Of a DNA stretch of 64,000 bases, positions 55,774-63,650 are shown piece after piece (positions within the stretch are counted from its first letter, which is position 1; each line of letters begins with the position of its first letter). The position numbers and the translations under genes are program-made. The notes beneath the pieces are model-generated. The model did no database searches and was not told the origin of the DNA. It saw only the letters and a list, made by a program, of their open reading frames with translations. This DNA is from Ancylobacter sonchi (GTDB lineage Bacteria > Pseudomonadota > Alphaproteobacteria > Rhizobiales > Xanthobacteraceae): positions 434,001-498,000 of the forward strand of contig NZ_JAHBGF010000016.1 of assembly GCF_018390695.1 (NCBI RefSeq), given 5' to 3'.

Positions 55774-56506
55774 CATGCTCCTCCTCGAACGGGGTCTGGT
55801 CGCGGCCCTTGAGCACGATGTCGAAGCGATAGCCGAGCGCCCAGTTCGGCACGGTGGTGCCGATGTCGAAGCGGGCGACGAGGCGCTGGCGATAGGGCAT
55901 CGGCACGGCATTGGCGATCGGGTCGATCTCGATCAGCGGATCGTCCGGGAAATACATCTGCGTGACCAGCCGCGTGGCGAAGGCCGGCCCCAGCAGCGAG
56001 AGATGGATATGCGCCGGGCGCCAGGCATTCTTGTGGTTGCCCCACGGATAGGCGCCGGGCCGGATGCTCACGAAGCGGTAGCGCCCCTCGGCATCGGTGA
56101 TGACCCGCCCCACGCCGGTGAAGTTGGGGTCGAGCGGCGCCGGCCAGTCGTCGCGGGAATGGATGTAGCGCCCGGCGGCGTTGGCTTGCCATATCTCGAT
56201 CACCGTGTCCGGCACCGGGCGCGCCTGCTCGTCGAGCACCAGGCCGGCGACGACGATGCGTTGGCCCTGCGGCTCGCCGCGATGCTGCACGGTGAGGTCC
56301 GCCATGGCGGGGCCCATCAGCCGCGCCCAGGCATGGTCGGGGCCGGTGACTTCCGTCAGCGTCGCCGGAATGGCAAGCGGCGCGAGGCGGGGCGCGCGCA
56401 GCATGGTGGAGCGGTAGTCGGCATGCAGCGAGGGCGGCGCGCCCGCATCCTCGCGGCGATAGGGAAGGATCACTCGGCTGATCAGTCGGCTGGTCACTTG
56501 GCTCAT
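55763..56506 (-). CDS. pcaH: protocatechuate 3,4-dioxygenase, beta subunit
   Basis: The 247-residue catalytic subunit. The Fe(III) ligands are recognisable: Y114 in AGRYIHSRDDW, Y153 in PGAYPWGNH, and H166 and H168 in PAHIHLS. It cuts the ring of protocatechuate between the hydroxyl groups. The gene lies downstream of the dehydroshikimate dehydratase, which makes protocatechuate, and overlaps pcaG. Confidence 0.96.
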   Translation of the reverse strand: MSQVTSRLISRVILPYRREDAGAPPSLHADYRSTMLRAPRLAPLAIPATLTEVTGPDHAWARLMGPAMADLTVQHRGEPQGQRIVVAGLVLDEQARPVPDTVIEIWQANAAGRYIHSRDDWPAPLDPNFTGVGRVITDAEGRYRFVSIRPGAYPWGNHKNAWRPAHIHLSLLGPAFATRLVTQMYFPDDPLIEIDPIANAVPMPYRQRLVARFDIGTTVPNWALGYRFDIVLKGRDQTPFEEEHDDH

Positions 56507-56554
56507 GGCACCACCTCCATCAAGCGGCCACGGGAAGGGACAGGCATTGCGCGC

Positions 56555-58459
56555 TCACTGGCCGGCAAAGGCCGACGCGGCAGGCATCTGCAGATTGGCC
56601 TGCGCGGTCAGGCGGATGGCGGCGTTGGCGGCGCCATAGCCGGCATAGTTGTCGCGCTGCACGATCTCGAAGAAGAAGCCGCCATTCAGCGTCGCGGTGT
56701 AGGCGTGGCGGAACTCGCCGCCGGCGTCGCGGTCGTAGAGGATGTTCAGCGCCTTGAGCGCGTCGATGTCGGCGGCGGAGAGGTCGGACCGGGCCTCGAG
56801 GTCGTCATAGTAGTTCTCCGGGATCGGCAGCATGGCGACGCCGCTCGCCACCAGCCGGCCGATGGTGGCGGCGATGTCGTGGGTGACGAAGGCGATGTGC
56901 TGCACGCCGGAGCCGAACAGCTCGTTGACGAAGCGGGCGGACAGGGTGCGGTGGCTCTGCGAGCCGTTGAGGATCAACCGCAGCCCGTGGCCGGCGCCGT
57001 CGACCGGCCCGCTCTCGACGACCTGGCTCTGTACCACGCCGCCGGGATCGATCACCGCCTGGGTCGGCGACTTCCGGGTCTCGAACAGCGAGGAATAGAA
57101 TAACAGCCAGGTCAGCATCTCCTCGTACTGCATGCTCTGCGAGACATGGTCGACGCCGAGCAGCCCCGCGCCCGGAACCACCTCCCCGGTCGGCTCGAAA
57201 TCCACCTCGGCCCAGCGGCCGAGCGCCGAGGCGCGGTCGAGGAAATAGACGAGGCTGCCGCCGACGCCGCGCACGGCGGGAATGTCGAGCTCGCCGGGAC
57301 CGACGGCGCCGGCATGCGGCAAGTCGAGCAGCGCCCGCGCCCGTTCGATCGCCTCCCTTGCGTCCGGCACGCGCAGCGCCAGCGCGCAGACCGAGGTGCC
57401 GTGGGTGATCTGGTAGCTGTGCGCGAAGCCTTCCGCGTCGCTGTTCAGAACGAGGCGGATATCGCCCTGGCTCCACAGGTCGACATCCTTCGAGCGGTGC
57501 CGGCCGGCGCGGCCGAAGCCGAAGGCACGCAGCAGCTTTTCGAGGCCCGGCCGCTCCGCCTCGGCGATGGCGAACTCGATGAACTCCACCGCCTCGACCG
57601 GACGCGGCACCGGCATCGGCACCGCGCCGGGCACCGGCCGTCCCAGCCGGCGGGCGGTCTCGTCCAGTACCCAGATCAGCGAGCGATGGCCGTCCAGCGC
57701 CACCGAGCGCGCCGAGCCGGCGCGGAACCGGTCGTTGAAGATCTCCAGCGACAGCACGCCGTCATAGCCGGTCGCGACCAGCGCATCCATGAAACCGGCA
57801 AGGTCGAGGTCGCCCTGTCCCGGCAGGCAGCGCCAGTGGCGGCTCCAGGACAGCGGGTCGAGTTGCAGCAGCGGCGCATCGGCCATCTGCACCATGGCGA
57901 TCTTGTCGCGCGGGATGGTGGCGATGGTAGCGAGGTCGAGCTTGCGGGCGAGGATGTGGAAGCTGTCGAGCACGACCCCGACTTCCGGCCGCCCGGCCCG
58001 CCGCACGATCTCCCAGGCATCGCGGTAGTCGTAGATGTGGCGTCCCCAGGCCAGCGCCTCATAGCCGACGCGCAGGCCGCGCCGGCCGGCCCGCTCGCCG
58101 AGCTCGACGAAGTCGGCCGCCAGCCGGTCGATGCCGCTCTGCGCCTCCGGCGAGACGTTGGAGCAGACGAAAAGCAACTCGCTGCCGAGTTCCTGCAACA
58201 GATCGAACTTGCGCTCGGCCCGGTCGAAGGTGCGCTGCCGGCGTCCCTCCGGCATGCCCTCGAAGTCGCGGAAGGGCTGGCAGGTGACGATGGACAGGCC
58301 GAGATCGCCGCAGATCCGGCGCACCTCGGCCGGCGAGCCGGGAAAGGCGATCAGGTCGTTCTCGAAGATCTCGACCGCCGGGAAGCCCGCCGTCGCGATG
58401 GCCTCCAGCTTCTCCACCAGGGTTCCCGAAACACAGACAGTGGCAATGGACGGGATCAT
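56555..58459 (-). CDS. 3-dehydroshikimate dehydratase, two-domain QuiC type
   Basis: A 634-residue protein. The N-terminal half (about 1-280) is an AP-endonuclease-type TIM barrel (FPAVEIFENDL, GYEALAWGRHIYDY, VVLDSFHILARK, SLEIFNDRFR) that dehydrates 3-dehydroshikimate to protocatechuate with a divalent metal. The C-terminal half (about 285-620) is a 4-hydroxyphenylpyruvate dioxygenase-like VOC domain. Its metal triad seems intact: H438 in VDHV, H521 in VQHIAF and E598 in FFEIVQ. This fusion resembles Pseudomonas QuiC1. AAAGGAGC precedes the ATG. Confidence 0.93.
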   Translation of the reverse strand: MIPSIATVCVSGTLVEKLEAIATAGFPAVEIFENDLIAFPGSPAEVRRICGDLGLSIVTCQPFRDFEGMPEGRRQRTFDRAERKFDLLQELGSELLFVCSNVSPEAQSGIDRLAADFVELGERAGRRGLRVGYEALAWGRHIYDYRDAWEIVRRAGRPEVGVVLDSFHILARKLDLATIATIPRDKIAMVQMADAPLLQLDPLSWSRHWRCLPGQGDLDLAGFMDALVATGYDGVLSLEIFNDRFRAGSARSVALDGHRSLIWVLDETARRLGRPVPGAVPMPVPRPVEAVEFIEFAIAEAERPGLEKLLRAFGFGRAGRHRSKDVDLWSQGDIRLVLNSDAEGFAHSYQITHGTSVCALALRVPDAREAIERARALLDLPHAGAVGPGELDIPAVRGVGGSLVYFLDRASALGRWAEVDFEPTGEVVPGAGLLGVDHVSQSMQYEEMLTWLLFYSSLFETRKSPTQAVIDPGGVVQSQVVESGPVDGAGHGLRLILNGSQSHRTLSARFVNELFGSGVQHIAFVTHDIAATIGRLVASGVAMLPIPENYYDDLEARSDLSAADIDALKALNILYDRDAGGEFRHAYTATLNGGFFFEIVQRDNYAGYGAANAAIRLTAQANLQMPAASAFAGQ

Positions 58460-58471
58460 GGCGTGCTCCTT

Positions 58472-59302
58472 TCAGCGAAGCCGCGCAATGGCGCGCAAAT
58501 CGTCCGGCGTGGTGGAGGGCAGTCCAAAGAATTCGAGATAGGCGGGGATCTGCTCGAACAGCATGTCGGTGCCGATCTGGAACGCGCAGCCGCGTTCGCG
58601 CGCCGCCGCGAGGAACGGCGTGATCTCGTGCGTCAGCACCACCTCGCCGACGAAGGCGGAAGGCGAGAGCCTGGTGACGTCGACCGGCAGCGGATCACCG
58701 GGCCGCATGCCGAGCGGGGTGGCATTGACCACGATGTCGAAGCCGGCCGGGTCGTTGGAGCCGGTCGTGACCGTGAGCGCGGGATAGTGGCGTATCAGCC
58801 GCCGGCCGAGCTCGTCGGCCGCCGCCGCGTGGCGGTCGAACAAGGCGAGCTCGGCGATGCCGGCGCGGGCGAGCGAGGCGGCGATGGCCGAGCCGACGCC
58901 GCCGGCGCCGACCACCAGCCCGCGCCGGCCGGCCACCTCGCGCCCCTTGCGCAGGAGGCCGCGCACGAAGCCTTCCCCGTCGAACATCTCGCCGACCAGC
59001 CGTCCGTCCGCCTCGCGCCGCACGGCGTTGCAGGCGCCGGCGATGGCGGCGGTCGGGCGCACCTCGTCGACGATGGCGAGGGTCACGACCTTGTGCGGCA
59101 TGGTGATCAGCGTGCCGAGCGCGTTGGAGAGCCGGAAGAACAGCTTGAGAAAGGCCGGGTAGTCGTCGCTGCGGCACCCCATCGGCACGACGAGCGCATC
59201 GATGCCCTCGCGCTCGAAATAGGGGTTGTAGATCATCGGCGACTTGAAGCTCTCGGTGGGAAAGCCGAGATGGCCGATCAGCTGTGTGGTTCCGGTGATC
59301 AT
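58472..59302 (-). CDS. shikimate (quinate) dehydrogenase, AroE-like catabolic form
   Basis: A 276-residue dehydrogenase interconverting shikimate and 3-dehydroshikimate (or quinate and dehydroquinate). It has the N-terminal substrate domain (TTQLIGHLGFPTESFKSPMIYNPYFE, LITMPHK with the catalytic lysine), and the NAD(P) fold VVGAGGVGSAIAASLA. NATPLGM completes the family motif. It lies 12 bases before the dehydroshikimate dehydratase gene, so its role is catabolic and not in aromatic amino acid synthesis. Confidence 0.93.
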   Translation of the reverse strand: MITGTTQLIGHLGFPTESFKSPMIYNPYFEREGIDALVVPMGCRSDDYPAFLKLFFRLSNALGTLITMPHKVVTLAIVDEVRPTAAIAGACNAVRREADGRLVGEMFDGEGFVRGLLRKGREVAGRRGLVVGAGGVGSAIAASLARAGIAELALFDRHAAAADELGRRLIRHYPALTVTTGSNDPAGFDIVVNATPLGMRPGDPLPVDVTRLSPSAFVGEVVLTHEITPFLAAARERGCAFQIGTDMLFEQIPAYLEFFGLPSTTPDDLRAIARLR

Positions 59303-59320
59303 CTCTCGTCCCGATTGCTG

Positions 59321-60358
59321 TCAGGCGGCGAGCGCGATCGCGCCGCCCTGCCGTGCCGCCCGCCCGATGGCGTCGACCACCCTGAGCGTCGCCAGCCCCT
59401 CGCGGCCGGAAACCAATGGCGCCTCGCTGCCGCGTATGACGGCGGCGAAATGCCGGATCTGCCGCCGCAGCGGGTCCTCGGGCGCGACGGCGAGGCGCTC
59501 GCGCTCGAGCGGCTCCCACCAGCTGCGCGGCCCCGGATAGCGCCAGACATCCAGCTGCGGCACGCTGAGAGCCCCCTGCGTGCCGGCGATCTGGCAGCAG
59601 GCCTCGTCCTCGCGCGGATAGGCCGGGTTCTCGCCGCTGGTGGTCTCCCAGCTCCACGGCGCCACCGTCGTGTCGGAGACGCTCAGCGTGCCGAGCGCGC
59701 CGCCGGCGAAGCGCAGCAGCACCGTCGCGGTGTCCTCCACCGCATGGCCGCGCACCGCGCTGGAGGTCTGCGCCTGCACGTCGACGATCTCGCCGCCGAG
59801 ATGGCGGAACAGGTCGACATCGTGGATGAGGTTGATCAGCACCGGGCCGGCGCCGAGCTGGCGCCGCCACGCCACGTCGAAATAGTCGTCCGGCTTCATC
59901 ATCCAGGCATGGCCGGACAGCAGCACCAGCCGGCCGAGACGTCCGGCGTCGATCACCTCCCGCGCCTTGCGGATCAGCGGGTTGTGGCGCCGGTGATGCC
60001 CGACCAGCAGCGGCACGCGCGCGGCCTCCGCCGCCTCGACCAAAAGCTGCGCCCCGGCGAGGCTGTCGGCGATCGGCTTCTCGACCAGCACCGGAATGCC
60101 GGCGGCGACCAGTTCCAGCACGTGCTCGACATGCAGCTGGTTCGGCGTGGCGACCACCACCCCATCCGGCCGCTCCGCCGCCGGCACCGCCGCGAAGCGC
60201 GGATAGCAGGGCACGCCGGCCCGTGCCGCGACCTCGCGGGCCGCCGGCGCCGGATCGATGACCGCCGACAGCTGCGTCTCCGGTTCGGCAAGGACATGCG
60301 CGATATGGCGCTGCCCGATCAGTCCGGCCCCCATCACGGCGATGCGCAACGGCTGCAT
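59321..60358 (-). CDS. Gfo/Idh/MocA family oxidoreductase
   Basis: A 345-residue NAD(P)-dependent sugar or polyol dehydrogenase. The nucleotide motif VMGAGLIGQRHIAH is at residues 8-21, VLVEKPIADS gives the catalytic lysine of the EKP motif, and NLIHDVDLFRHLGG carries the catalytic histidine. In a quinate/shikimate operon it may oxidise quinate, a stereoisomer, or another cyclitol into the pathway. GGGAGAG precedes the ATG. The exact substrate is open. Confidence 0.9.
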   Translation of the reverse strand: MQPLRIAVMGAGLIGQRHIAHVLAEPETQLSAVIDPAPAAREVAARAGVPCYPRFAAVPAAERPDGVVVATPNQLHVEHVLELVAAGIPVLVEKPIADSLAGAQLLVEAAEAARVPLLVGHHRRHNPLIRKAREVIDAGRLGRLVLLSGHAWMMKPDDYFDVAWRRQLGAGPVLINLIHDVDLFRHLGGEIVDVQAQTSSAVRGHAVEDTATVLLRFAGGALGTLSVSDTTVAPWSWETTSGENPAYPREDEACCQIAGTQGALSVPQLDVWRYPGPRSWWEPLERERLAVAPEDPLRRQIRHFAAVIRGSEAPLVSGREGLATLRVVDAIGRAARQGGAIALAA

Positions 60359-60379
60359 GGCTCTCTCCCTTCCGCCGCT

Positions 60380-61156
60380 TCAGTGCGGGCGCAGGATCTC
60401 ACCGAGGAATTTGCGGGTGCGCTCGTGGCGCGGCTGGGTGAAGAAGGTGTCGGGCGGGGCCTCCTCGACGATGCTGCCGTCGGCCATGAAGATCACCCGG
60501 TCGGCGACCTGCCGCGCGAAGCCCATCTCGTGGGTGACGCAGATCATCGTCATCCCCTCCTCGGCGAGGCCGATCATGGTGTCGAGCACCTCCTTGACCA
60601 TTTCCGGGTCGAGAGCAGAGGTCGGCTCGTCGAACAGCATGACGCTCGGCCGCATGCACAGCGCGCGGGCGATGGCGACGCGCTGCTGCTGGCCGCCGGA
60701 GAGCTGCGCCGGATATTTGTCGGCCTGCTCCAATATGCGGACGCGGTCGAGCAGCCGCTGCGCGGTCTCCTCCGCCTCGCGGCGGCTCAGCTTCAGCGCC
60801 CGCATCGGCGCCAGCATGCAGTTCTGCAGCACGGTCATGTGCGGGAACAGGTTGAAGTGCTGGAACACCATGCCGACCTCGCGGCGCACGGCATCGATGC
60901 TGTGGCCGTCGTCGTCGAGCCGGGTGCCGCCGACGCGGATCTCGCCCTTCTGGTAGACCTCCAGGCGGTTGATGCAGCGGATCAGCGTCGACTTGCCGGA
61001 GCCCGACGGCCCGCACAGGACGATCCGCTCGCCCCGGCGGACCGACAGGTTGATGGCGGACAGCGCCTTGAAGCCGCCATACCACTTCTCGACATCGGCC
61101 ATGACGATCATGGGATCCGCCGTAGCCGTGTCACGGATGGGAACATGTCTCGTCAT
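60380..61156 (-). CDS. polar amino acid-type ABC importer ATPase
   Basis: A 258-residue GlnQ-like ATPase with Walker A (GPSGSGKST), [14 protein letters not shown], signature [17 protein letters not shown], Walker [13 protein letters not shown] and switch [10 protein letters not shown] second possible start ([13 protein letters not shown]) lies 45 bases downstream. It belongs with the binding protein at 61182 and the permeases at 62117 and 62766. In this operon the transported compound is more likely shikimate, quinate or a relative than an amino acid. Confidence 0.93.
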   Translation of the reverse strand: MTRHVPIRDTATADPMIVMADVEKWYGGFKALSAINLSVRRGERIVLCGPSGSGKSTLIRCINRLEVYQKGEIRVGGTRLDDDGHSIDAVRREVGMVFQHFNLFPHMTVLQNCMLAPMRALKLSRREAEETAQRLLDRVRILEQADKYPAQLSGGQQQRVAIARALCMRPSVMLFDEPTSALDPEMVKEVLDTMIGLAEEGMTMICVTHEMGFARQVADRVIFMADGSIVEEAPPDTFFTQPRHERTRKFLGEILRPH

Positions 61157-61181
61157 GGCCGTGTCTCCCGCTATGCCGCGC

Positions 61182-62015
61182 TCAGCTGGCCGAGAAGGGG
61201 ATGCCTTCGAGGCTGTCGGGGAACTGGTGCACCGGCACCTTCATCCACTTGTCGTAGATCTTCTTCAGCTCGCCATTGGCCTTGATCTTGTCGATGAAGG
61301 CGTTGAGCGAGGCGTTGATCTCCTTCTCGCCGAGGCGGGTGCAGGCGCCGTTGTAGAGCTTCTGGAATTCGAGCTTGTTCTCGAACTCTCCGGGGCGGGC
61401 CTGCTCGACGCGCTGCAGGTAGAAGATGTTGCCGCCGATCGCCTGCACCTGGCCGGAGGCCAGCGCCTGAATGCTCGGCGCGTCGCCGTCATAGCGGCGG
61501 ATGGTGGTGCCGGCCGGAGCGTTCTTGGTCACCTGGGTGTCCTGCGCGGCTCCCTTGGCGACGCCGATCGAGACCTTGGCCATGTCGGCATTGGTCTTGA
61601 TCTCCACCGATTTGGGGGCGATCAGCACGATGGCGTTGGCGACATAGGGCTTGCTGAACTGCACCGCCTTAGCGCGCTCGGGCAGCATCGCCATGGTGGC
61701 GAACAGCACGTCGACGCGGCCGGACGTCAGCGCCGGGATGCGGTTGCTGACCTCGAGCGGCACGAACTCCACCTCGACGCCGAGCTCCTTGGCGTAGAGC
61801 CGGGCCATGTCGGCATCGAGGCCGTCCTGCTTGCCGTCGCTGGTGACGAAGCCCCAGGGCGGGTTGTCGCCCTGGATGCCGACGATGATCTTGCCGCGCG
61901 CCTTGATCTCCTCGGGGGTGACGGCGGAGGCGGGACGGGTGGCGAGCGCCGGCAGGGCCAGCGCCGCGACGGCGGCGGCCAGCACCAGGCGGCGGGTCGG
62001 CGTGAAGCGGATCAT
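61182..62015 (-). CDS. periplasmic solute-binding protein of the quinate-operon importer
   Basis: A 277-residue family 3 binding protein with a signal peptide (about 1-31; [18 protein letters not shown]) and the SBP_bac_3 pattern [77 protein letters not shown] precedes the ATG at 62015. An upstream in-frame ATG lies only 18 bases away and is less well placed. It delivers the substrate to the two permeases encoded upstream. Confidence 0.93.
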   Translation of the reverse strand: MIRFTPTRRLVLAAAVAALALPALATRPASAVTPEEIKARGKIIVGIQGDNPPWGFVTSDGKQDGLDADMARLYAKELGVEVEFVPLEVSNRIPALTSGRVDVLFATMAMLPERAKAVQFSKPYVANAIVLIAPKSVEIKTNADMAKVSIGVAKGAAQDTQVTKNAPAGTTIRRYDGDAPSIQALASGQVQAIGGNIFYLQRVEQARPGEFENKLEFQKLYNGACTRLGEKEINASLNAFIDKIKANGELKKIYDKWMKVPVHQFPDSLEGIPFSAS

Positions 62016-62050
62016 GTTTCTCTCCCTTTGCATTGGCGTTTTTCGGTTTC

Positions 62051-62097
62051 TTGAGTGTTTGGCGTTGCTTGAGTGTGTTGTTTGAGTGCTTGGCGTT
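62051..62097. repeat. imperfect direct repeats between permease and binding-protein genes
   Basis: TTGAGTGTTTGGCGTT (62051-62066) and TTGAGTGCTTGGCGTT (62082-62097) are 31 bases apart with a third TTGAGTG at 62069. The stretch is T- and G-rich and unlike the flanking sequence. It lies just before the binding-protein gene on the reverse strand and may affect mRNA processing or expression level. Confidence 0.6.
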
Positions 62098-62116
62098 TTT
62101 TGCTTGGACGGCGCCG

Positions 62117-62758
62117 TCACCGCGAGGCGACGGCGAAGCGGCGTTCGAGATGCGAGCCGTAGAGCGACAGCGGCCAGCACATCAGGAAGTAGAGGATGCC
62201 GACGATCCCGAAGACGAGGAGCGGCTGGAAGATCTGGTTCGAGACGATGTTCCCGGCCCGCGCCAGCTCGGTGAAGCCGACGATGGAGGCGAGCGAGGTG
62301 CCCTTGATCAGCTGCACGAGGAAGCCGATGGTCGCCGGCAGCGAGATGCGGATCGCCTGCGGCAGCACCACGTCCTTCATCCGCGAGACGTATTTCAGGT
62401 TCAGCGCGCTGGCGGCCTCGCTCTGGCCGCGCGGTACCGCCTCGATGGAGCCGCGCCAGATCTCGCCGAGATAGGCGCTGGCGTGCAGGGTGAAGCCGAT
62501 CGACACCGCCACCCACGCGCTGAGCCGCAGGCCGACCAGCGCCAGCCCGTAATAGACGACGAACAGCTGCATCAGCAGCGGCGTGCCCTGGAACAGCGCG
62601 ATGTAGCCCGCCGCCAGCCGCTCCAGCGGCCGCATGCCGGAGGTGCGCATCAGCGCGATGGCGAGCCCGCCGATCGCACCGCATACGAAGCCGATCGCCG
62701 ACAGCGCGACCGTCCATTTCAGGCCGGTGAGGAGGAACAGGAACTCGCCGAGACCCAT
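62117..62758 (-). CDS. ABC importer permease (HisM/GlnP-like), second
   Basis: A 213-residue permease with five helices typical of the polar amino acid family. The coupling loop is EAASALNLKYVSRMKDVVLPQAIRISLP, and ALFQGTPLLMQLFVVYYGLALVGLRL and HASAYLGEIWRGSIEAVPRGQ are family blocks. It forms the channel with the paralogue at 62766, separated by 7 bases. Confidence 0.94.
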   Translation of the reverse strand: MGLGEFLFLLTGLKWTVALSAIGFVCGAIGGLAIALMRTSGMRPLERLAAGYIALFQGTPLLMQLFVVYYGLALVGLRLSAWVAVSIGFTLHASAYLGEIWRGSIEAVPRGQSEAASALNLKYVSRMKDVVLPQAIRISLPATIGFLVQLIKGTSLASIVGFTELARAGNIVSNQIFQPLLVFGIVGILYFLMCWPLSLYGSHLERRFAVASR

Positions 62759-62765
62759 GGTGCCC

Positions 62766-63434
62766 TCACTTCACCGGATAGCTGAAATAGCGGGTCGAGA
62801 TGGTCGAGAAGAACGTCATCATCAGCCAGGACAGGCCGAGATAGAGCAGCGTGATGACGCCGAAGACCTCGAAGCTGCGGAAGCTCTCGGATTCGATGCG
62901 CTGCGCCACCGAGGTCAGCTCATAGGCGGAGATCGCCGAGGCCACGCTGGTGGTCAGGGTGAGCAGGATGAACTGGCTGGTCAGCGAGGGGAAAACCGCC
63001 CGCAGCGCCGGCTTCAGCACGATGAGCCGGAACACCAGCCCCTTGTGCAGCCCCAGCGCCAGCCCGGCCTCGACCTGGCCGCGACTGATCGACTGCACGC
63101 CGCCGCGGATGATCTCGATGGCATAGGCGCCGCCATTGATGCCGAGGGCGAGGATGGCGGTCGGCGTCGGGTCGAGGCGTAGGCCGGCCAGCGGCAGCGC
63201 GAAATAGATGAAGTAGATCTGCACCAGGAAGGGCGTGTTGCGGATCAGCTCGACGAAGCCCCGCACCGTCCAGCGTATCGCCTTGTGGCGGGAATCGCGC
63301 AGCACCACGCCGCCAATGCCGATGACGATGGCGATCGCCATCCCGCCCAGCGCGAGCAGCAGGGTGCCGAGGCAGCCGGCAAGCAGGTCCGGCAACCCGT
63401 CGAGGACGGGCGTGAAATCCAGCGCGTAGTTCAT
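62766..63434 (-). CDS. ABC importer permease (HisQ/GlnP-like), first gene of the quinate operon
   Basis: A 222-residue permease with the family pattern FVELIRNTPFLVQIYFIYFALPLAGLRL, NGGAYAIEIIRGGVQSISRGQ and coupling loop EAGLALGLHKGLVFRLIVLKPALRAVFP. The ATG at 63434 follows GAGGAAACGCC; the frame continues 45 bases upstream without support. It is the promoter-proximal gene of the operon, facing the TetR gene across the operator region at 63555-63609. Confidence 0.93.
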   Translation of the reverse strand: MNYALDFTPVLDGLPDLLAGCLGTLLLALGGMAIAIVIGIGGVVLRDSRHKAIRWTVRGFVELIRNTPFLVQIYFIYFALPLAGLRLDPTPTAILALGINGGAYAIEIIRGGVQSISRGQVEAGLALGLHKGLVFRLIVLKPALRAVFPSLTSQFILLTLTTSVASAISAYELTSVAQRIESESFRSFEVFGVITLLYLGLSWLMMTFFSTISTRYFSYPVK

Positions 63435-63554
63435 GGCGTTTCCTCGACAGCCGACCTTCTGCGGGTCGGTCCGCTTCATCGTCCCGGCGCCTCTGCGGGC
63501 GGCTCGGCAGGCACGGACGCGCAGCTTGCGCGATGCTTTTGGCGGATGATAAAT

Positions 63555-63570
63555 TGTACCAACTGGTTCA
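63555..63570. promoter_or_regulatory. operator site 1 for the TetR regulator (quinate operon)
   Basis: TGTACCAACTGGTTCA is a near-palindrome that repeats the pattern of the site at 63586-63601 (TGTACC, four bases, GGTNCA). The two are 31 bases apart, about three helical turns, in the divergent promoter region. Confidence 0.6.
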
Positions 63571-63577
63571 TTTGGTC

Positions 63578-63609
63578 AAGCGGAATGTACCAGACGGTAC
63601 ATTCCGCTT
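63578..63609. promoter_or_regulatory. operator site 2: perfect 14-base inverted repeat
   Basis: AAGCGGAATGTACC and GGTACATTCCGCTT flank AGAC. The core TGTACC-N4-GGTACA matches site 1. It is 42 bases before the TetR start, and is probably the main binding site for that repressor and the control point for the quinate operon. Confidence 0.7.
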
Positions 63610-63650
63610 CGTGCCGCCCCCGCGCTCGCGCGCGCCCTCTCGGTGCCTCG

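Noticed and set aside
57146-61285. A 1379-codon open frame on the plus strand opposite the quinate genes
   Set aside because: It spans five clearly real reverse-strand genes and its translation is low-complexity Arg/Gly/Ala-rich sequence, the usual artefact of high-GC coding DNA.
62051-62097. A CRISPR-like array
   Set aside because: There are only two full repeat copies with a very short interval, and no cas genes are near.
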